Positions 1 to 5,194 of a stretch of DNA of 5,194 nt are shown in pieces; positions within the stretch are counted from its first letter, which is position 1; each line of letters begins with the position of its first letter. The notes under the pieces are model-generated. The model ran no database searches. It worked only from the letters and a program-made list of their open reading frames with translations, and was not told the origin of the DNA. Location of the stretch: positions 1 through 5,194 of the forward strand of contig JAFOXT010000075.1 of assembly GCA_017425745.1 (NCBI GenBank), written 5' to 3'. The position numbers and the translations under genes were made by a program. Source of the DNA: Clostridia bacterium (GTDB lineage: Bacteria; Bacillota; Clostridia; Oscillospirales; Acutalibacteraceae).

Positions 1-1
1 A

Positions 2-1098
2 TTTGAAGTCAAGAATATGGATTTCTCAGCTCTTACCCTTAAGTTCACAGAATTATGTCTGTGCTTATTCCTGTGGCTACTCTTCTTCTTATCTGCGGTC
101 TTGAGCTTCTTGTAATTCTTGCTACAAAAAATCTTGATACTCTTGATGTTGTTACACAGAGAACAGAGCTTATTTCTGCAATCGGTGACCTTCAGGCGTT
201 TATTACATATATGCTTATGATTATTTTTGCTGTTGTTATGGCTGCGGCAATGTTCGTTATTATTCCCCGAGCAAGAATTTCTGCTCTCAGAATATGCGAG
301 GTGCTTGACCTCACTGCAAGCGTAACAGACCCCGAAGCACCCGAAACTGCTGACGATAGCAAAAAAGGTACAGTTGAATTCAGAAACGTAACCTTCGCTT
401 ATGAAAATGCGGCGGTGCCCGTGCTTTCTGACATCAGCTTTACTGCTGAAAAAGGCAAGGTAACTGCAATTATCGGCGGTACAGGCAGCGGTAAATCAAG
501 CCTTATTGCAATGGTGCCGAGATTTTTTGATGTAACTGACGGTCAGATTCTTTTTGATGGCACAGATGTAAGAAACTACACTCAGGAGGATCTTCGTTCA
601 AGAATCGGCTTTGTTCCGCAGAAGGCTTGTCTTTTCAGCGGCAGCATTGAGGATAACCTTCGCTTCGGTGACGAAAACGCAACTGAAGAGCAGATGAGAA
701 AAGCACTTGATATTTCCTGCAGCAGTGAGTTTGTGAATAAGCTCAGCGATGGAATGCAGTCCTTTATAAGTCAGAACGCAAACAACCTTTCAGGCGGACA
801 GAAGCAGCGCCTTTCAATTGCAAGAGCTCTTACAAGAAAGGCTGAGGTTTATATTTTTGACGACAGCTTCTCGGCTCTTGACTTTGCAACCGATGCAGCC
901 GTAAGAGCAAACATCAGAAAGCACATTGATGCAACAATCATTATCGTTGCACAAAGAATAGGCACAATCCTTGACGCCGACAAAATTGTCGTTCTCGATC
1001 AGGGTAAGACTGTAGGTATAGGCAGACACGAAGAGCTTATGGAAAGCTGTGAGCAGTACCGACAGATTTATATCTCTCAGATGGGAGGTGCTGAATAA
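2..1098 (+). CDS. ABC exporter half-transporter, subunit 1 (degenerate-site type), 5'-partial, apparent frameshift near base 43
   Basis: This is the C-terminal part of an ABC half-transporter (membrane domain plus ATPase) that would export an unknown substrate as a heterodimer with the next gene. Numbering from the ATG at 55, two membrane segments (about residues 3-24 and 48-70, equivalent to TM5 and TM6) precede the nucleotide-binding domain: Walker A GGTGSGKS 141-148, Q-loop Q189, signature LSGGQ 245-249, Walker B VYIFDD 265-270, D-loop SALD 273-276. The catalytic Walker B Glu is Asp (D270) and the switch His is Gln (Q300), the degenerate pattern known from heterodimeric exporters such as TM287/288. 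The ATG at 55 is not a believable start: it lacks a Shine-Dalgarno site and lies inside the membrane domain. Bases 2-43 encode the preceding family sequence in another frame (ending ALTLK), which joins VHRIM if one base is restored. Roughly 200 N-terminal residues lie outside the window. Family assignment is sure; the substrate is unknown. Confidence 0.9.
38..46 (+). other. Apparent 1-base deletion (frameshift) in ABC subunit 1
   Basis: Codons from base 2 read FEVKNMDFSALTLK up to base 43. The family-like continuation VHRIMSVLIP begins at base 43 in the neighbouring frame, whose upstream reading is closed by TAA at 40-42. ABC exporters commonly show a 'LK-V-x-RIM...P' pattern entering TM5, so the two pieces fit if the site originally read AAG GTT rather than AAGTT, meaning one G is missing. 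Without correction, translation of the upstream frame ends at TAA 113-115, before the ATPase domain. The sequence shows the frame break; whether it is a real mutation or a sequencing/assembly error cannot be decided here. Confidence 0.75.
1084..1090 (+). promoter_or_regulatory. Shine-Dalgarno site for ABC subunit 2, inside the end of subunit 1
   Basis: GGAGGTG lies 7 bases before the ATG at 1098, within the last codons of subunit 1. The stop and start codons overlap as TAATG (1096-1100). This supports the chosen start and suggests translational coupling of the two subunits, as expected for a pair made in equal amounts. Confidence 0.8.
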
Positions 1099-2942
1099 TG
1101 AAAAAGCAGAAGAAAAATCAGCTTCCTGAATATAAGGATAAGTATGCAGCGTACAGAGGCAAAAATGCTTCAAAGGACAAGCCCGAAAATCTTCTTAAAA
1201 CAGCAGGAAAGCTTCTCAGCCTTCTTAAGGGCAGGGTAATTGCAGTAATCTTTACGGTTGTCTGCGCTGCAGTAAGCTCATATCTCAGCATTCTCGGACC
1301 CGACTATCTCGGTAAGGTTATCGACGTGCTCGCTCAGCAGATTGAAAGCAAAATCAATACAGGTATAATGAATTTTGAGCCTATTGAGGATATACTCAAG
1401 GTTATACTGTTGGTTTATGCAAGCAGCTCACTTTTAAGCTTCTTCCAGCATTTTATTATGGCGGGCGTTGTACAGAACCTTATTACAAAGCTCAGAAGAA
1501 GTCTTAACCTTAAGCTTTCAAAGCTTCCTCTTTCATATTTCGACAGCCATACAAAGGGTGATATTCTCAGCCGTATGACTAACGATATTGATAATGTGAA
1601 CGATACACTTCAGCATAATATGATTCAGATTATCACCTCAGTTGTAACCTTCGCCGGTGTATTCGGAATTATGCTTAAAAACAGTGTAATGCTTTCTCTT
1701 ACAAGCCTTTCACCTTTCCCCATCTGTCTTATTATCGCTCTTACAATTCTCAATATCTCAAAGGGATGGTTCCGTAAGCAGTGGAAGACAACAGGCGATA
1801 TTAACGGCCACATTGAAGAAATGTTCACAGGCCACGCAATTGTAAAGGCATTCAGCTACGAAAAAAGAGCAACTGACGAGTTTGACCTTATTAACGAGGC
1901 TCTTGCAACCTCAGCTAAGAACGCACAGTTCTATTCAGGTGTTCTCGGTCCGCTGATTAACTTTGCAAATAATGCAGGCTATGTTGTAATCTGTGTTCTC
2001 GGCGGTTACCTTATTATCAAGGGTGAGCAGAGCGTAGGTGCAATTACAACCTTTATGATGTACACAAAGCTTCTTATGCAGCCCATTATTGACCTTTCCA
2101 ATATTGCAAATAATATGCAGTCCTCTCTTGCAAGTGCTGAACGTGTGTTCAAGGTGCTTTCAGAAAAAGAGGAGAGCGTTGAAGTGATTGAAAAAGAGCT
2201 TACCAAAGGTGAAAACGTTACCTTTGAAAATGTATACTTCTCATATCTTCCCGAAAAGCCCCTTATTGAAAATTTCAATCTTCAGGTTAAAAAGGGCGAG
2301 CTTACTGCAATTGTAGGCCCCACAGGTGCAGGTAAAACAACAATTGTAAACCTTCTTATGCGCTTTTATGATATTGATAAGGGTGCTATTAAAATTGACG
2401 GAACAGATATCAGAGATATTTCAAGAAAGAATCTCCGCAATCTTATTTCAATGGTTCTTCAGGATACGTGGCTTTTCGCAGGTACAATCAGAGATAATAT
2501 AATGTATTCAAACGAAAACGCTTCTGAGGAAGAATTTATGGCTGCTGTAAAGGCGGCAAGGGTTGATACCTTTGTAAACACCTTCTCTGACGGCTTTGAT
2601 ACTGTGCTTGAGGAAGACGGTGCAAACCTTTCAGTAGGTCAGCGACAGCTTATTACAATTGCAAGAGCAATTCTTTCAGACCCGCAGATTCTCATTCTTG
2701 ACGAAGCAACCTCATCGGTTGACACAAGAACAGAGCTTCAGATTCAGGAGGCTATGAACAACCTTATGAAGGGCAGAACAAACTTTGTAATTGCCCACAG
2801 ACTTTCAACAATTGTCAATGCCGATAACATAATTGTTATGAATGAGGGCAAGATAATTGAAACAGGCAGACATACCGAGCTTCTCAGTGAGGACGGTTTC
2901 TATGCCAACTTATATAATTCACAGTTCAGTAACGAAGCCTGA
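1098..2942 (+). CDS. ABC exporter half-transporter, subunit 2 (canonical Walker B/H-loop)
   Basis: This 614-residue fused membrane/ATPase half-transporter has the usual full length for the family and should pair with the preceding gene in the cytoplasmic membrane. A Lys-rich hydrophilic N-terminus (about 1-45) precedes six predicted membrane segments (roughly 46-68, 98-122, 176-194, 196-219, 285-308, 312-330). The ATPase domain has Walker A GPTGAGKT 407-414, Q-loop Q455, signature LSVGQ 511-515, Walker B ILILDE 531-536 with catalytic E536, and switch H567. The signature departs from LSGGQ, while Walker A, Walker B and the switch His are intact, the exact complement of the defects in subunit 1. 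In a heterodimer, this subunit's E536 and H567 would face the intact LSGGQ of subunit 1, making the working ATP site. The start is fixed by a strong ribosome site and the one-base overlap with subunit 1. It resembles multidrug/peptide/lipid exporters of the YheH/YfiC or TM288 kind; the substrate cannot be inferred. Confidence 0.95.
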   Translation: MKKQKKNQLPEYKDKYAAYRGKNASKDKPENLLKTAGKLLSLLKGRVIAVIFTVVCAAVSSYLSILGPDYLGKVIDVLAQQIESKINTGIMNFEPIEDILKVILLVYASSSLLSFFQHFIMAGVVQNLITKLRRSLNLKLSKLPLSYFDSHTKGDILSRMTNDIDNVNDTLQHNMIQIITSVVTFAGVFGIMLKNSVMLSLTSLSPFPICLIIALTILNISKGWFRKQWKTTGDINGHIEEMFTGHAIVKAFSYEKRATDEFDLINEALATSAKNAQFYSGVLGPLINFANNAGYVVICVLGGYLIIKGEQSVGAITTFMMYTKLLMQPIIDLSNIANNMQSSLASAERVFKVLSEKEESVEVIEKELTKGENVTFENVYFSYLPEKPLIENFNLQVKKGELTAIVGPTGAGKTTIVNLLMRFYDIDKGAIKIDGTDIRDISRKNLRNLISMVLQDTWLFAGTIRDNIMYSNENASEEEFMAAVKAARVDTFVNTFSDGFDTVLEEDGANLSVGQRQLITIARAILSDPQILILDEATSSVDTRTELQIQEAMNNLMKGRTNFVIAHRLSTIVNADNIIVMNEGKIIETGRHTELLSEDGFYANLYNSQFSNEA

Positions 2943-2957
2943 TAAAAGCGCTTCGTT
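2931..2957 (+). terminator. Candidate hairpin after the ABC pair (weak terminator or attenuator)
   Basis: AACGAAGC (2931-2938) is perfectly complementary to GCTTCGTT (2950-2957), giving an 8-bp stem with an 11-base loop that contains the TGA stop of subunit 2. A short T run (2956-2959) overlaps the end of the stem. The T run is short and the stem only half G/C, so at most this is a leaky terminator, or an mRNA processing or stability element between the transporter genes and the peptidase. It could also be chance. Confidence 0.3.
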
Positions 2958-2961
2958 TTAC

Positions 2962-2966
2962 GGAGG
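2962..2966 (+). promoter_or_regulatory. Shine-Dalgarno site for the M16 peptidase
   Basis: GGAGG lies 5 bases upstream of the ATG at 2972 and supports that start. It is just downstream of the candidate hairpin and outside its stem, so folding would not directly hide it. Confidence 0.75.
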
Positions 2967-2971
2967 ATAAA

Positions 2972-4222
2972 ATGGAGCTTATTACTCTTTCTAATTCACT
3001 TAGAATTTTTCTCAATCATACAGACACTCTCCGTTCAGCTACGGTAGGTGTCTGGATTGCAAGCGGTTCAAGATTTGAAAAAGAGAAAAACAGCGGTATT
3101 TCCCACTTCATTGAGCATATTGTTTTCAAGGGCTCAGAAAAAAGAAGCGGGTTTGAAATTGCTGAGGGTATGGATGAAATCGGTGCTTACGTAAACGCTT
3201 ATACCACAAAGGAATACACCTTTTTCTATACAAAGGCTCTTGATTATCAGATTCTTAAGGCAGCAGATATTCTTTTTGATATGCTCAGAAATCCAAGACT
3301 GCTTAAAGAGGATATTGAAACAGAAAAGGGTGTAATAACCGAAGAAATTTCAATGTGTGAGGACGACCCTGCAGATGTGTGCAGTGAGCTCAACGAAAGA
3401 AGCATTTTCAAGGGTACAGCCCTTGAAGGTGACATTCTCGGCACAAGGGAATCGGTAAACTCCTTTGATGAAAGCAATTTTAAAGAGCATATAAAAAGCT
3501 TTTATGTACCGGAAAGAATCGTTATCGGCATAAACGGAAACTTCAATAAAGAAGAGATGCTGAAAAAAATAGAAGAATATTTCGGCTCCCTTGAGGATAC
3601 AGGTAATCCTCTTAAGGGTGAAGAAATACCCTTCAGAAAAACAATGGCGCTCAAGAAAATGGACACTGAGCAGACTCACATCACTCTTGCTTTTGACGGA
3701 ATTCCCATACAGCACGAGGACCTTTATCCGCTTCAGGTCTGTATGTTTATTCTCGGCACAGGCACCTCCTCAATGCTTAATCAAAGAATCAGAGAGCAGC
3801 TGGGACTTGTTTACAGTATTGATTCCTGGCTTACAAGATACCTTGGAGGCGGTTATATCTCTGTTTCAATGAGCCTTGGCTCAAAAAGTGAGGAAAAAGC
3901 TCTTAAGGAAACTCTCGGTATAATCCGCAGCTTTTCTTCGGTTGTAACTGAACGTCAGGTTGAAATTGCAAAGGAAAAGCTGATTTCAAGCCTTATAATG
4001 TCACGCGAGCAACCGCAGAGCAAGCTTTCAGCTATGGGCTACAGTCTTCTTTTTACCGGAGAGTTTGCCGACGATGACGAAATTATACGCAGAATAAAAG
4101 CAGTAAGCCTTGAAAAAGTAAAGGCTGTTGCCGAAAAATATATTAATACTGATGAAATGTCCTTTACTGCCGTGGGCAGAGTAAAAACAGAGGATGAATA
4201 CAGAAAAATTCTTGCAGAATAA
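2972..4222 (+). CDS. M16-family zinc metallopeptidase (insulinase/processing peptidase type)
   Basis: This 416-residue protein has the two-domain layout and length of M16B peptidases (mitochondrial processing peptidase beta and Bacillus YmxG type). The inverted zinc motif HFIEH occupies 45-49: H45 and H49 bind zinc and E48 is the catalytic base. E125, in the segment VITEEISM, lies 76 residues after H49 and is the expected third zinc ligand. The C-terminal domain carries the conserved R274...GLVYS pattern (Y281), which in the family contacts substrate, so the enzyme looks active. There is no signal peptide or membrane segment, so it is predicted to be cytoplasmic, cutting peptides or unfolded segments inside a closed chamber. 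M16B enzymes act as dimers; no second M16 gene is visible, so a homodimer is likely. It follows the ABC pair by 29 bases and precedes proB by 14. A role in maturing a peptide for that exporter is possible but unsupported, as no precursor gene is seen here. Confidence 0.92.
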   Translation: MELITLSNSLRIFLNHTDTLRSATVGVWIASGSRFEKEKNSGISHFIEHIVFKGSEKRSGFEIAEGMDEIGAYVNAYTTKEYTFFYTKALDYQILKAADILFDMLRNPRLLKEDIETEKGVITEEISMCEDDPADVCSELNERSIFKGTALEGDILGTRESVNSFDESNFKEHIKSFYVPERIVIGINGNFNKEEMLKKIEEYFGSLEDTGNPLKGEEIPFRKTMALKKMDTEQTHITLAFDGIPIQHEDLYPLQVCMFILGTGTSSMLNQRIREQLGLVYSIDSWLTRYLGGGYISVSMSLGSKSEEKALKETLGIIRSFSSVVTERQVEIAKEKLISSLIMSREQPQSKLSAMGYSLLFTGEFADDDEIIRRIKAVSLEKVKAVAEKYINTDEMSFTAVGRVKTEDEYRKILAE

Positions 4223-4226
4223 GGGG
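4221..4226 (+). promoter_or_regulatory. Shine-Dalgarno site for proB, overlapping the peptidase stop
   Basis: AAGGGG overlaps the TAA (4220-4222) of the peptidase gene and ends 10 bases before the ATG at 4237. It is an AAGGAG variant with one G-U wobble, so somewhat weaker than the other sites here. A second in-frame ATG at 4249 has AAGGA only 4 bases upstream, which is a poorer spacing. Confidence 0.5.
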
Positions 4227-4236
4227 ATAGCAAAAA

Positions 4237-5022
4237 ATGAAGGAAATAATGAACGCAAAAAGACTGGTTGTCAAGGTTGGCACATCAACCCTTACCTATG
4301 ACACGGGTAAAATTAATATAAGAAGAATGGTTAAGCTTTGCAGTGTGCTTGCCGACCTTCACAACTCAGGCAGAGAGGTTGTGCTTGTTACCTCGGGTGC
4401 AATCGGTGTAGGCGTTGGTAAGCTGGGACTTAAAGAAAGACCCAAGGATATTCCCGGCAGACAGGCTGCTGCTACAGTGGGTCAGTGCGAGCTTATGTTT
4501 ATGTATGACAAATACTTCGGTGAACACGGAGTTAAAACGGGTCAGCTGCTTATTACAAAAAGCGATATTGAAAACGAGCAGAGAAGAACAAATCTTGAAA
4601 ACACCTTTGAAAAGCTTTTTGAATACGGTGCAGTGCCCATTATCAACGAAAACGACAGCGTTGCTACAGAGGAGATTGTTTATGGCGACAACGACAGCCT
4701 TTCAGCAATTGTTGCAAGACTTATTCATGCCGACGCACTTATTATCCTTTCAGATATTGACGGACTTTTCGACGATAACCCCAACGAAAATCCCGACGCA
4801 AGACTTATTCCCGTTGTAAGCGAAATTAACGACGAAATCAAAGCTCTTTGCGGTGAAGCAGGTACAAGCAGAGGTACGGGCGGAATGATTACAAAAATCC
4901 ACGCAGCCGAAATTGCAGTTGGTGCAAAAATACCCACAGTTATAATGAATGGCGAAGCTCCTCAGGATATTTATAAGCTTATTGACGGACACAGTGTAGG
5001 AACAATTTTTCTTTGTGAATGA
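4237..5022 (+). CDS. proB: Glutamate 5-kinase, short form lacking the PUA domain
   Basis: The enzyme phosphorylates glutamate with ATP to gamma-glutamyl phosphate, the first committed step of proline synthesis, in the cytoplasm. At 261 residues it is one amino-acid-kinase domain: VVKVGTSTLT 11-20 (K13), VTSGAIG 52-58 (S53), PIINENDSVAT 134-144, GDNDSLSA 150-157, ILSDIDGLF 170-178, and GTGGMITK 213-220 (K220). These match the E. coli active-site segments with an offset of 3. The chain ends right after SVGTIF, the end of the kinase domain, whereas the E. coli enzyme (367 residues) continues into a PUA domain. proA starts 10 bases later, so no decayed PUA remnant exists. D110, equivalent to E. 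coli D107, where substitution relieves proline inhibition, is kept, as are counterparts of I69 (I72) and E143 (E146), so feedback control by proline is likely. The start at 4237 is preferred, but the ATG at 4249 would also leave the domain intact. Confidence 0.97.
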   Translation: MKEIMNAKRLVVKVGTSTLTYDTGKINIRRMVKLCSVLADLHNSGREVVLVTSGAIGVGVGKLGLKERPKDIPGRQAAATVGQCELMFMYDKYFGEHGVKTGQLLITKSDIENEQRRTNLENTFEKLFEYGAVPIINENDSVATEEIVYGDNDSLSAIVARLIHADALIILSDIDGLFDDNPNENPDARLIPVVSEINDEIKALCGEAGTSRGTGGMITKIHAAEIAVGAKIPTVIMNGEAPQDIYKLIDGHSVGTIFLCE

Positions 5023-5027
5023 GGTGA
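5020..5027 (+). promoter_or_regulatory. Shine-Dalgarno site for proA overlapping the proB stop
   Basis: TGAGGTGA includes the proB stop codon (5020-5022) and the AGGTGA core ends 5 bases before the ATG at 5033. The overlap suggests coupled translation of proB and proA, whose products hand on the unstable gamma-glutamyl phosphate. Confidence 0.7.
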
Positions 5028-5032
5028 AGACA

Positions 5033-5194
5033 ATGCTTGAAAATATAGGCAAGAAAGCAAAAGCAGCCGAAAGAGTGCTCATGACAGCATCAACAGGTGT
5101 AAAAAATCAGGCACTCAGCAATATTGCAAAGGCGCTTATTGAAAACAGTGCTTACATAATTGAACAGAATAAAACAGATATAGAAAACGCAAGA
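5033..5194 (+). CDS. proA: Glutamate-5-semialdehyde dehydrogenase (gamma-glutamyl phosphate reductase), 3'-partial
   Basis: Only the first 54 codons are present. The reading frame is open to the window edge and begins MLENIGKKAKAAERVLMTAS, followed by KNQALSNIAKALIEN and NKTDIENAR. This matches the ProA N-terminus, where a helix of 'KAKAA...L' type leads to 'KN.AL..IA.AL' and 'N..D...A'. ProA reduces gamma-glutamyl phosphate with NADPH to glutamate-5-semialdehyde, the second step of proline synthesis, using a cysteine that lies well beyond the window. Its position 10 bases after proB is the classic proBA arrangement and strengthens a call that the short fragment alone would leave less certain. 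Confidence 0.93.
   Translation, partial: MLENIGKKAKAAERVLMTASTGVKNQALSNIAKALIENSAYIIEQNKTDIENAR

Noticed and set aside
36..46. Programmed -1 ribosomal frameshifting at CCCTTAAGTT as the reason for the frame change
   Set aside because: There is no X XXY YYZ slippery heptamer in the reading frame, a Lys tRNA on AAG would have to re-pair with TAA, and ABC exporters are not known to use this. A missing G is simpler.
55..57. ATG at 55 as the true start of the first gene
   Set aside because: It has no Shine-Dalgarno site, lies inside the membrane domain just before TM5, and would give a half-transporter with only two membrane segments. Family-like sequence continues upstream in the neighbouring frame.
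814..1173. Long antisense open frame opposite the end of ABC subunit 1 and the start of subunit 2
   Set aside because: It runs across two well-supported genes, has no ribosome site I can recognise, and its Cys/Ser-rich product resembles no family; it is a shadow of the coding strand.
3350..3715. Antisense open frame opposite the M16 peptidase gene
   Set aside because: It lies wholly inside a gene with clear M16 motifs, and its low-complexity Phe-rich product looks like back-translation of the sense codons.
4028..4258. Antisense open frames across the peptidase/proB junction as possible small genes
   Set aside because: They overlap both flanking genes, including conserved coding sequence, and have no supporting ribosome site.
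4415..4819. 134-residue + strand open frame inside proB
   Set aside because: It is an out-of-frame reading of a highly conserved kinase gene, with no Shine-Dalgarno site and no recognisable domain.
1..5194. tRNA or rRNA genes, CRISPR repeats, insertion sequences, riboswitches
   Set aside because: Coding sequence fills nearly the whole window, with gaps of 29 bases or less; I saw no direct repeat arrays, transposase-like product or leader region in which such elements could fit.

Overview
The window looks like an ordinary chromosomal stretch from a Firmicute, most likely a gut-type member of the Clostridia (Ruminococcus/Oscillospiraceae-like). This is inferred from the moderately A+T-leaning composition, the strong preference for CTT (Leu) and AGA (Arg), the strong GGAGG-type Shine-Dalgarno sites, and the family types present. 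No single marker fixes the genus.

All recognisable genes lie on the + strand and are packed head to tail with gaps of 29 bases or less. From left to right they are: (1) the C-terminal part of one half of a heterodimeric ABC exporter (2-1098, start outside the window, apparent 1-base deletion near position 43); (2) the complete partner half-transporter (1098-2942), overlapping the first by one base; (3) an M16-family zinc peptidase (2972-4222); (4) proB, glutamate 5-kinase, in a short form made of the kinase domain only (4237-5022); (5) the first 54 codons of proA, glutamate-5-semialdehyde dehydrogenase (5033 to the window end). No promoter or strong terminator separates them, so they may be one transcription unit, although a modest hairpin sits between the transporter pair and the peptidase.

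Functionally there are two or three parts. Genes 1 and 2 should form one membrane exporter with one proper and one degenerate ATP site: the first subunit has Asp and Gln in place of the Walker B Glu and the switch His, and the second has LSVGQ in place of LSGGQ. proB and proA catalyse the first two steps of proline synthesis from glutamate. The M16 peptidase between them is predicted to be cytoplasmic and active; its substrate cannot be read from the sequence.

I see no RNA gene, CRISPR array, insertion sequence or other mobile element, and no clear undescribed system. The most useful observations are the apparent frameshift at the left edge, the matched asymmetry of the two ATPase subunits, and the PUA-less ProB.
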